From: Anastatus disparis
Lineage: Eukaryota; Arthropoda; Insecta; Hymenoptera; Eupelmidae
DNA length: 64,000 nt
Direction: 5' to 3'
Assembly: GCA_017163975.1 (NCBI GenBank)
Contig: JAFFSR010000246.1
Span: 293,501 to 357,500 of the forward strand
The notes beneath the pieces are model-generated. The model was not told where the DNA came from and did no database searches. It worked only from the letters and a program-made list of their open reading frames with translations. Of the stretch, positions 43,068 through 53,384 are shown in pieces. Positions within the stretch are counted from its first letter, which is position 1, and every line of letters starts with the position of its first letter. The position numbers and the translations under genes are program-made.

Positions 43068-45420
43068 TTATGTATAAAATATAATAATTGTGAAATATTA
43101 GACTTACTTTGTACAATACTTACTTTTATAATTTTTTAATCTTTTATATTTTCTTAAGAATATTAGCTAATCTTAATAAATATCCAGAATGAATTTTATG
43201 ATTTTGATCGATATAATATTCTGCTATCAATTCACATATTCGGATTTGATATTCCATAATTTTATTAACTTAACATTTATAATATTCCAGTACATTATTC
43301 TAATTATTATATTTAAGTCTTTTGTTATTCTCGCCAATATATGAATTGATAATATTATTTAATCAAGAAATTTCTGTATCGATAGCGGTACTGCTACATT
43401 ATACACCCTTTTCCGTTATTTAATATATATATGTGGGTGAAAATAATACATTTTGGATAAAGTCCCCACACGGGGGTCACCAATTTGGCTGATCATAAGA
43501 TATTTGAATGTACTATAAAAATTAGGAATCTGTGCAAAATTTCAGCTTTCTGGTTTGAAAACTCGTTGAGATATAGTCATTTATAGTTAAAAAAATGTCG
43601 TTTATTTGGCTATTCTTAGCCATTTTTGAACCTAGTGCCGAAACTCGATTTCTATGTATTTTTAACTCTAGCGAGTCTTAATCTCTTCGTTAGAATATTG
43701 ATTTTTAAGATAGTTTGATATAACTTTAATCAAAACATATTGGAGTAGTGTGCGTACAAATGTTTAAACCCCAATTTTTGCTAATTTTTTTAATTTTTTA
43801 CTTATTATTAAACGGATGAAAAATCTTTCCTTTCTAATATCTTTGAATCTTTCTGATTTCATTTTTTTGTCTTTTAGAAGCCTTTCATTTGAGACTTCCA
43901 ATCGGTTAACAAACTTCGCAATTACGCACTTTTGAAGTTATGTATATTTTGGAAAATGGCGTTTTTCACCTACTTTCGGGTACAGATTTTGATGCGTTTT
44001 TTAATAATATAAATTATATTATTAATTATATTGTTCGAAGGTACTCAAACAAAATAAAATTAGTTAAAAGTTTTGTACGCAACAGTATCATGTAAATTCA
44101 AGACGTTTTTTTAGTCGATTACTTGAGTTATTTTTCACTTTCCTGCACAATAGGTACTATACTACATATTATCTTTATTTTGCTAATGGGCAATAACACT
44201 TATCTTAATTTTTGTAAGAAATCTAGCTCCAAAGTACTTTATAATTATATGCTTAACACTCTTTTTTCTGAGAAAAAAAAGCAAAGAACTTTTAATAATA
44301 ATGCATAAAACGGAACGAAATCACAAGAGGACAGCGTACAGTCCACGGCAGATTTACATGCACATCCAACCGGTATCGGTCTAGAGCCGGCCTAATAAGG
44401 AGGAAACGTGTAACACGGCAGATTGGCCATATTACTTATATGTATATTTGTGGCGCATATAGACGACAGAAGGCAGCATCTAACTAAGGGCAAGACGGAA
44501 AGCAGACCACGCGAGTCAAATAGTTAAAAGCATTACCCAAAATCGATGGCACGCAAGTGCGAATCTCTATAGCACGTATACTGTGCACTTATATAGATAA
44601 CAAGCAGCTTGACTCGAGTAGCTAAGCTTGGGTCCGTTTAGGATCGTTCGTCTCTCTCTTGCAGCGCACGCAGCGTACAGCAGGAGAGATAAAGCTGAGC
44701 ATAGACAAGAAGGAATGCCATTGCATTATTCCTTCTGTCGCTGGCGTCCAATATAGAGCCATTAAGAGCAGTAAAGAGCGTTACGACCTGCTGTAATATA
44801 CAGTACCTTTTTTGTGCACTATAATATTATAATTTGTTGTGTGAGTGAGACTAATTAGCTTCATCTTTTATTGTATTTAAAATCAAGTCTCGAATATTGC
44901 GAGTGAAAAGGTGCTAAGCAAAACCGCATAATTTATTTGCTTTATTTGTGTGACGTGTGTGCCGGGCGATCGCGTGCGCGTTCTGTTGCGTTTTTTTCCT
45001 TTGTGCTTTTCTAATTCCTTTTTTGTGTGCTCGTGCCCTTTTAGCTTTTAGTTTTGTTAATATCTGCTTTTCGTCGTGCCAATAGTTATTTAATTAGTCC
45101 AAGCGGCGTCGCGTACGCTATACGCGGCTGGTGTCCATTTTAATCAATCGTACGATTACTGTACAAATTTCTGAAATAAAGCTTCCTTTTTTTTGTTACT
45201 AATTTAATTACAGCTTATATATTTTTATAAATTAGTGCAATTTCCTGATCCCCAAGGTTGTCACAAACGAATGGACGTCTTTTTGTGTATCAAAGTTAAC
45301 ATTTTTTTGTTTGGAAGCCAATCTCAAAGATCTACTCAGAAGTGAAAGTAGCATTATGAGTAAGGTTGTAATTTATAGACGAATCTAAATCTTAAGCAAT
45401 GAAGGCCCTGGTAACATATC
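43063..45420. other. Non-coding region, GC-richer from 44310 to 45130
   Basis: 43063-44310 is AT-rich with phrases such as CAAAATTTCAGCTTTCTGG seen in other insect repeats; no gene. 44310-45130 is noticeably less AT-rich, with CpG-containing segments, a hairpin around AAGGAATGCC...GGCATT-like words near 44710-44740, and no reading frame. It could be an old LTR, or a promoter/leader of an unseen gene; nothing decides it. Confidence 0.35.
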
Positions 45421-45567
45421 GGTTGCAATTCTGACGCAATTCTGCTGCGATTCGAGTGCATGGAAATTGCAAGCAGAAATTGCTCAATCTGTTTCCCTAA
45501 ATGATGCATTTGCATTGGACGTCGATTTCGCATAAAGAGTGCATAAGAATTGAAGCAATATTGCTTT

Positions 45568-45800
45568 AGATGATTGCAACAGTTACGTGCACCAGAATTG
45601 CGTTAGAAATTCATCCGTAAATTACAATATATATGAGCGGTCAATGCATGCGGGCGGGCATCAGAAGTGCGCCAGAATCGCAGTAGATGATTGCAGCAGC
45701 CGCGTGCACTAGAATTGCATTAGAATTGCACCTGTGACTTACAATAAATATCAGCGGTCAATTGCATCTACAAGTTGCAATATCAATCTATGTTAATATT
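45568..45800. repeat. 117-bp tandem duplication, GCAATTCTG-rich
   Basis: Two units starting AGATGATTGCA(A/G)CAG at 45568 and 45685, both running through CAGAATTGCATTAGAA-like and GAGCGGTCAATGCAT-like words. The surrounding 45420-45560 shares the short word GCAATTCTG. Confidence 0.7.
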
Positions 45801-45994
45801 ACTGAAAAACAAATTTTATATTTTTAGAAGCCAAGAATGAGGTCAACCTTTAGAGTCGGCTCCCTAAAGTACAAAGAATATCTATGTTACGATTTGAAAT
45901 ATTCTCACTTTATATATACTTGTCTTTAAATATTGAATCTGGAATTTCAAAATTCGTGAAACAACACCTAGCAATTGAGAATTAAACTCATAAC

Positions 45995-46590
45995 GCAATT
46001 ATTGCGTTGGGAAATTGCGCGTATCTGCTGAATTTGTCTGGCTGGCAGACGATTACGTAAGTCTTGTGCAATTCTTGTGCACTCGTCCGACGGCTGAAAA
46101 ATTCAAACTTCATGCAATCTGCGTGCGCACTTCTGGCGCAATTTTTTCGTTGAATACTGGCACATTCCTGCTGCTCTCGCCTGGCTGGAAGACGATTACA
46201 CAAGTCTTGTGCAAATCTTGTGCACTTGTCTAATGGCTGAAAAATTCCAACTTCATGCAATCTACGAGCGCACTTCTGACGCAATTATTCTGTTGAAAAC
46301 TTGCGCTTATCTGCTGCACTTGTCTGACGCAATTTTTTCGTTGAAAACTGGCACATATCTGCTGCACTTATCTGGCGGGCGAACGATTACGCAAACCTTA
46401 TGCAATTCTTGTGTACTCGTCTGACGGCTGAAAAATTCAAACTTCAGACAATTTACGTGCGCACTTGTGACGCAATTATTTGGTCGAAAACTTGCGCATG
46501 TCTGCTGCACTTGTCTGGCGGGTAGACGATTACGCAAGTCTTGCGCAATTCTTGTGTACTCGTGCTTACAGCTTTTAAGGCTGGCAGATC
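45995..46590. repeat. 143-bp tandem array with a 48-bp internal duplication
   Basis: The landmark GATTACG(T/C)AA(A/G)TCTTG recurs at 46051, 46194, 46385 and 46528. Spacings are 143, 191 and 143 bp; the long one holds an extra 48-bp copy of GTTGAAAACT(T/G)GC...CTGCACTT. All six-frame translations across it look repetitive (LLHLS, RTSD), so the long frames here are not genes. It is rich in TTGTGCAATTCTTGTG words. Confidence 0.85.
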
Positions 46591-46809
46591 CTGTTGCAAT
46601 TTTGTCGCAATTCTGCTGCACTTGCTCATGCTTGGACGTGTCTGGTGCAATTCTTGCTGCAATTTCTGCGTGTCGGAAGTCACGTAATCGCTTGCTTGAC
46701 AGACTGTATTACCAGGGGGATGTCAAGTGCAATCTTGATTTTGTAGTTGCGCTTGCGCAATCGTCACCCCTTCAAAATAATTCCTATTTCAATTGCCCGT
46801 TCTTATAAT

Positions 46810-47830
46810 GGGTGTTGCAACGAACTAGTCGTTTGCTGTACAAAAGAACTGTTGAAAAACCTTTTAGGTTAGGATGCCGGAGGCTTCAGCGATCCAGGGT
46901 TCATGAATTAAGGTTAATAAAATAAATAGAACAAAGACAATAAGTTCAACTTTAAATATATTCTAAATAACTACATAACAAACAAATAATATGATACATT
47001 CAAATAATAACACATTTAGCCGGCTATAAACTTCAAACGGTCGAAAATTACCAAAGAATAATAATTGTACTTAATTTCACTCGATCACATTGAATAACAC
47101 AGTTACGACATCAATCTTACACAAAATTTGGTTTAACATCGTATTGCGCCATTGCGCATGCGCGAGAGCAGGAATACGTCAACCTTGATTGATCTTTGAC
47201 CACGAGCAATCCCCTAGTTCAAAGTGCAATTGTTGGTTGTCGAAATAAGCTTGTTCTGCAATAATGTGCAATCACGCGCATTGCAATCCGAGCCGAACCC
47301 AGTGCAGTACAGGAAATTCGGTCTAAATCATCAGAAGACCGCGAGTAATCTCTTGGACCGTATAACCATCGTCGGTGGTAGTGACGGGTAAGATAAAAGT
47401 CTAGGTTGTATCACGCATGAGCAATCCTATGTACTATGATCCAACCGTCGACCTTAACTGTACTACTTTACCCCACAATCACGTGCAATCACGTGTATTA
47501 TGTGGTAAGCTTAACAGCTTTACTAGGAATCAATCTAATCGTATCTACTCATCACCACAAGCACTCCTCTGGTGACAAAAGATTCTGATTAAGCGTATCA
47601 CTCCAAGCAACCACGACGTGCTATCACGTACTGATTAGTTGGAACGAAGCCTTTCGACTGCCTCACTGTGGCTTGCGACGCTGCTTGTATACTGTCTGGT
47701 CCGCTATTCCGCTGTATTCCGCAGGAATGGAACTGGACTAATATATTGACATATCTTATAGTCTATGGTTGACCACCCTTAAGCCTACAGGATTATCAAC
47801 GTACTAACTGCTATAGTTGTAAGCGGAATT
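46810..47830. other. Non-coding segment, possibly LTR-derived
   Basis: No coding region. It has AT-rich (46900-47110) and GC-richer (47130-47720) halves, like the solo LTR at 61866-62996, but no TG...CA boundary pair or target duplication could be fixed. Confidence 0.3.
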
Positions 47831-47837
47831 TAATGTT

Positions 47838-47978
47838 ATATGTACACTTAACGTTAAATGATTTTTTCACGCCTTTTGAAATGCTCCAATAGAAACAAAG
47901 AAAACATCGGAATGGTGCAATAAAAGTTCAGGATTTCAAAACATTCGGAAAAAATCACTTAACGGTAAGTGTACATAT
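47838..47978. mobile_element. 141-bp hairpin MITE
   Basis: ATATGTACACTTAACG (47838-47853) is inverted at 47963-47978 with one mismatch, and pairing continues for 30 bp. The centre is not palindromic. Confidence 0.75.
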
Positions 47979-48064
47979 ATTCGTAGCAGAACGCAGTTCG
48001 TTACAGTTTAAAGGAATAAAATAATAGCTTTGCAGCAATCGTAAAAATCTAAACAAATAACTAA

Positions 48065-48208
48065 GGCTCGAATTTATAGTCGTTGCACAAACTCAATCTC
48101 AATCTTAAACCTTATTCTGTCTTTGTCTCTCTCATGATAAAATCTCATTCTGTGTTTGTCTGAGCAAGAAGCATGCTTAAGTTTGAGCATCGACTATAAA
48201 TTCGGGTC
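48065..48208. mobile_element. 144-bp MITE with TAA duplication
   Basis: Inverted ends GGCTCGAATTTATAGTCG / CGACTATAAATTCGGGTC with TAA on both sides (48062-48064 and 48209-48211). The TAA target suits PIF/Harbinger-type movement. Confidence 0.75.
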
Positions 48209-48211
48209 TAA

Positions 48212-49490
48212 AATTAAAAAAAAAAAAAATTCTTATCGTGTATTTAAAATTATACTCCAATTTAAGATCAGATCAGATCAGTAAGTAAGATACTAAATTA
48301 ACATAATTAGGAAATAAGTTTTGATTAAAACTTACATCTTAAAAATAGAACAAAAACCGGATCGCAGAATTTCATTCAAATCTGATATTCGTAGCTCATA
48401 TACTCTCCTGGTAAATCTGAAAATAAATTTAAAAAATATTTATAAGCATTTGTATATACTATACATGTAGCAGATACTAATATAAGTATAATTGATTATG
48501 CTCTTGAAAGCATTTATATTATAATTTAATGTCTATTAATTTTATTTAATAAGATTTGGTGAAAATAGTTTAAATTTAAAAACTAGCGTTATAGATATTT
48601 ACAACAAAATGTTGAAATATTAAACAATACGCAAAAGTAAGAAGACGTGCTTGAAGTAAAAATCAAAATAAATTGAAATATGTTCTCTGTTTCAAAATCC
48701 ATAAAAATTTTAACCAATAATGTACTTTTACGTATGTATATAGATATACTACAAACATGACCAACCATTATCAAAATTCAATTTTGTATATTTCAAATAC
48801 TGAATAACAAAATTTTATCAATCAAAAAATCATTTTCAGTACAAATAAAAGAATTTTAGTATTGGGTTATGAAATTTCACCTCAAAATATTGCCAATTGA
48901 AATTTTATAAAAATATTTTAAAACAAAAATAGACGAGTAAGGATTTTAAGCCTAATAATAACAAACTCAATATTTATATAAGTTGAATAGATTTAAATGA
49001 TAAAATGGACTTTTAGTATATATTCAGTATAAACTAATTAAGTGATTACAGACATTGAAAAAAATATAATCAACGAACAATAAATGAACAAAAGCACCAA
49101 TATTTTGCATTGGATTTTCTTAGTAGAACATTATTAAAAATTTCTTTTTATGTAAAAAAACAAGTTAAAAAATAGAATGTTATAAACTGAACCTAGAAAG
49201 TAAAGATTTAATAGTTGTCATGAAAGTTTTATGTGTTGAATTTATAAAATCAAAATGCTTATATCAAGCTATATGATTACAAGTTTAACCTGAAAAAGGA
49301 GTATATGGTCTCAAAAATAAATTTTAAAATTCAACGGAAATTAAAAAAACTACTAAAAGGGAAAAAGCAAAGACATACGACCGATCTAAAACACTTATTT
49401 TGTAAAAATAATTATTTATTTAAACAAAATAAACGATAATACATTAACATTTTAAAAACACTATTTTAATTAAAAAGAAATGGAATTTGA
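48212..49490. other. AT-rich stretch, nothing recognised
   Basis: No gene or strong repeat. The short frame at 48589-48774 has no motif. Confidence 0.4.
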
Positions 49491-49929
49491 TGTATTGTCA
49501 CGGTATTCTAGCGTGTTCGAATCTTGCGCGCTTGGGAAAACTTAAATGACACGCGCTTAGTCATATACCTCGTCTAAGTTACGTGAAGAAGCACGTAATT
49601 CGATGAGCAGCGCGCGCGCGAGGACCGAGAAAACCACGAGGCACGTTAGAACGTTTCCGGCGGTTCATCAGCACACACGTTTGTGTAAGGCAGACATTTT
49701 TCTCGCAATCTACGAGCACGTATCTCAAGATTTTTACTCTTTTGACTTTTCCTTGGAGTTCGATATAATTCGTTGGCGTAGACTCGCAACATAGTTTTTG
49801 TGCTTTTGAAAGGAGATAAACTTGTGCCTGGGACAACAGAGCATCTACGGCTGTTTTCCCGGCAAAAATTATTAACTGGTACTCGTGGTCGATCGACTTG
49901 GCTGCTGTCGGCGAGCTTCAGTGACCAGG
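49491..49929. other. GC-richer unique segment left of foldback
   Basis: A TGTCACGG-like start, CpG-rich words and no convincing gene. The same unit continues after the foldback at 53278-53379. It may be part of an LTR or of a non-coding exon, interrupted first by 49930-53277 and then by 53385-55524. Confidence 0.35.
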
Positions 49930-50850
49930 GGGGTTATTCACTAACTTTTTAACGATAACGATTGACTTAACGTTTCGACGTTGAAAAGCGTTAATGACTT
50001 TTTCAAGTAATCAATAAACACATATGAAAAAATGTTTTAGCTTATTATTAAATCTTTTACAACAGACATTTACAAAATAAATATTCAAAATTGAAAGAAT
50101 TTCAAACAATTATTACATCAAAATAAACATGATTACAAAAAAAATTGTTTAAGTTTTTGACATATTTATACGCAAATAAATTATAATTTTACTAGTTTTT
50201 TTGTAGATTTATATTAGATCTTGTATCATGAAAACTTAAGTAATATTTTATAACTTATTTAATTTTATATGCTACTAATTATATATCCAAAATAATAATT
50301 AGAAAAAATATCATGATCCACTCATTTTAAATCCCAATACAGAAAAAAAGGAATTTTAACAACATTTGCCTTAAAACACACAACACGTAACATTCATATT
50401 AGAAATATATCTGTATTCATGTTTCTATTATATATTCTTCTAACTCAACATTATCCAAGCCAACATTTTTATTCTGAAAGACGAAATTTTAAAAACTAAT
50501 ATTTTTAAGTTCAGCAGCAAACTTAACAATTCATCAATCGAGAAACTGTAGTTGATGCTATAGAATATAAAATGCAAATTTAGATTAATATATAATTTTA
50601 TTGAAAAACGTTTTTTATTGGTGATAAGATAAGTTTATTTAAAACAATATTTATATTATTTTTTTCTGTTCGTTTTTATTAAAGTACATATAAGTCACTT
50701 TAAAACCTGCAGATCCAATTGAATTTTAAATTATACACAATTTACCATTTAACCATGTATGATTACAAATAATTTTTATGATTACTAATGTAAATAATAA
50801 TAAAATAATGTTCCCTTTATATATATATATATATATATATATTAGTTATA

Positions 50851-51020
50851 TACGTAACTTGGGAGTACGAAGGATGAATACAGGCGAGACTAAAGTGTTT
50901 GTCGCTTGAGTAGCAATTGGTCGAGGGCGCGCGAAGCGCGCCCGAGACTGACTGCTGCTCAAGCGACAAGCACTTTAGTCAAGCCTGGATTCAGAATCCT
51001 TCGTACTCCCAAGTTACGTA
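50851..51020. repeat. 170-bp GC-rich near-perfect hairpin
   Basis: TACGTAACTTGGGAGTACGA at 50851 is inverted at 51001-51020, and the stem continues to a tip GGGCGCGC GAA GCGCGCCC near 50927-50946. There are only a few mismatches. If transcribed it would form a long hairpin RNA; no evidence of transcription. Confidence 0.85.
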
Positions 51021-51028
51021 GATAAGTT

Positions 51029-51469
51029 TATGTCGTTGGTAGGCCGTATGAGGAACTATAAAAATGATTTTTTAAAATTAATGATATATGTTTTATTAAA
51101 AAAAAGTGAATAATATCATTATTTACTTATTTATTTTACTTGTTAACTGTTTAACTTTGAAAATTTGTTTAAACAAAACATTCTGTAAAGTTAAGATTTT
51201 ATATGAATTTGTATGAGCATTGACATATCTAATGACATTCTTTTGTTTTCACTAACCTACGAATCGATGTCACTCGCGTCATATACGGCCATGCTGTGCG
51301 ATATCTCGATCTGTCAATACTCCCTTAGGGAGTATAGAGCTGTCAGTACTCCCTAAGGGAGTATTGACAGAGAGAATATCGTCGAGATATTAGCATGAAC
51401 GTATGCAATGCCTATACAAATTTAGCGTGGTCTATAGGTATTCCACCGAATACGGCCTACGACGACATA
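51029..51469. mobile_element. 441-bp MITE with palindromic core
   Basis: Ends TATGTCGT-GGTAGGCCGTAT / ATACGGCCTACGACGACATA. The core (about 51290-51390) is a second inverted repeat (GATATCTCGAT / ATCG-CGAGATAT), which itself contains two copies of the self-complementary word ATACTCCCTTAGGGAGTAT. Confidence 0.8.
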
Positions 51470-51504
51470 AATATATATATATATATACATATATATAGGT
51501 ATAT

Positions 51505-52375
51505 ACATACACTGACAAAAAAGATATCTCGATTCTCTTAGATATAACTTAAAATCTGTGAAGCAAGAAATTAATTCAAACATCTAGTTACCTACATCTA
51601 AGAAATTATTATTCCATTTGAATGATCAAATCGAGTCGGAGTAATTCTTTTGTTTCTAGAAATCTTTTCTGTCAATGCATATACATATGTTATGCATAAT
51701 ATAACGTTTTACAATTTAACGTACGATTTACAACCGAGCTTCAAATTGGTTGTAAATCGTACGTTAAACTGTCAAGAGGAGGTCGAGTATATCTGTCCTT
51801 TTCTAATCAAAGAATTAATTTTTCTACAAAAATTAATAATTGTAGCAAAAAATAAGAAGAAAGCCCCATCTCGTATAATAAAAAGCTAGATTTTCTTTTA
51901 TGAGGAAAAATTATTTTTATCGATTTGTTGTGAAGAAAACTTTGAAAAACTTAAAAAATATAGATTAGGATGGACAATTCAGTTTTTCAAGGTTTTCTTA
52001 AAAACGAATCGATAAAAATAATTTTGCCTCATAAAAGAAAATCTAGCTCTTTATTATACGAGATGGGGCTTTCTTCTTATTTTTTGCAACAATTATTAAT
52101 TTTTGTAGAAAAATTAATTCTTTGTTTAGAAAAGGACAGATATACTCGACCTCCTCTTAAACGTTATATTATGCATGACATATGTATATACATTGACAGA
52201 AAAGATTTCTCGAAGCAAAAGAATTACTTCGATTTGATGTGATCATTTAAATGGAAAAATAATTTCTTAGATAACTAGATGTTTTAATTAATTTTTTGCT
52301 TCACAGATTTTAAGTTATATCCAAGAGAATCGAGATATCTTTTCTATCAGCGGATGTATACCTATATATATAAAT
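51505..52375. mobile_element. Foldback at centre of the 49930-53277 element
   Basis: ACTTAAAATCTGTGAAGCAA near 51547 pairs with its inverse near 52295-52315, and GATATCTCGATTCTCTTAGA with the far end. The left arm has an extra 60-bp hairpin (TAACGTACGATTTACAACC at about 51716) absent from the right arm. Confidence 0.8.
51776..52156. mobile_element. 381-bp TTAA-type MITE
   Basis: Inverted ends GAGGAGGTCGAGTATATCTG, right flank TTAA (52157-52160), left flank TCAA (51772-51775, a likely decayed TTAA). The arms pair almost completely about a centre near 51965. The subterminal CTGTCCTTTTCTAAT is shared with the MITE at 5173-5572. The frames on either side (51650-51889, 51970-52242) are mirror artefacts. 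Confidence 0.75.
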
Positions 52376-53384
52376 AAAGCGAACATTAATTTATTATTTT
52401 TTACATTAGTGATTACATGATAAATTGTGTATAATTTTAAATTTAATTGGATCTGCAGGTTTTAAAGTGACTTGTATGTACTTCAATAAAAACGAACAAA
52501 AAAAAATAATATAAATATTGTTTTAAATAAACTTATCTTATCACCAATAAAAAAAACGTTTTTTAATAAAATTATATATTAATTTAAATTTGCATTTTAT
52601 ATTCTATATCAACAACTATAGTTTTTCAATTGAATTGTTAATTTTGTGGCAGAACTTAGAAATATTGATTTTCAAAATTTCATCTTTCAAAATGAAATTG
52701 TTGGCTTGGATAATGTTGAGTTAAAAGAATATATAATAGAAACATAAATACAGAATTATTTCTAATATGAATGTTAGATGTTGTGTGTTTTAAGACAAAT
52801 ACTGATAAGATTCATTTTTTCTCTGTATTGGAATTTAAAATGAATGAATCATGATATTTTTTCTAATTATTATTTTGGATATCTAATTATTAACTTATAA
52901 AATTAAACAAGTTATAAAATATTACTTGTTTTCATAATGTTCCAATCAACTGTCCATTTTAAATCCTGATACTGAATGTGTGGAGAACACAAGATCTAAT
53001 ATAAATCTACAAAAAGACTAGTAATATTGTAATTTATCTGCGTATAAATATGTCAAAAATTAAAAAAAAATAATTTTTTTTTGTAATGATGTTAATTTTG
53101 GTGTAATAATTATTTAGAATTATTTTAATTTGGAATATTTATGTTGTTAATGTTTGTTGTAAAAAATTAACAAAAACATTTTTTCATATGTGAATTAAAT
53201 TAAATCGAGTACTTAACGCTTTTCGACGTTGAAACGTTAAGTCAATCATTATCGTTAAAAAGTTAGTGAATAACCCCCCAGGGTGTTTCGTATTTGCGCT
53301 GCGTTGGCCAACGCTAAAGGACATTCAACGTATGTATTTTAATAGAAGCTTCTACACGTAATAGTAAGAAATTTATACATATTA

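Larger units (their letters stand above)
49930..53277. mobile_element. 3.35-kb foldback with nested hairpins
   Basis: Ends GGGGTTATTCACTAAC / complement, with a 5-bp duplication CCAGG (49925-49929 and 53278-53282). Arms of about 850 bp pair: for example AACGTTTTTTATTGGTGATA near 50607 with its inverse near 52540. No transposase is present. The centre is filled by a TA tract, a GC-rich hairpin, a MITE with TATGTCGT ends, and another foldback holding a TTAA MITE. The superfamily is not recognised. Confidence 0.85.

Noticed and set aside
45988..46808. Several 70-113-codon frames on both strands
   Set aside because: All lie in the 143-bp tandem array, repeat the same peptide words and are open on both strands, as expected for a repeat rather than genes.
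51650..52242. Two plus-strand frames of 79 and 90 codons
   Set aside because: They are the two halves of a palindromic MITE read in the same direction; no family resemblance.
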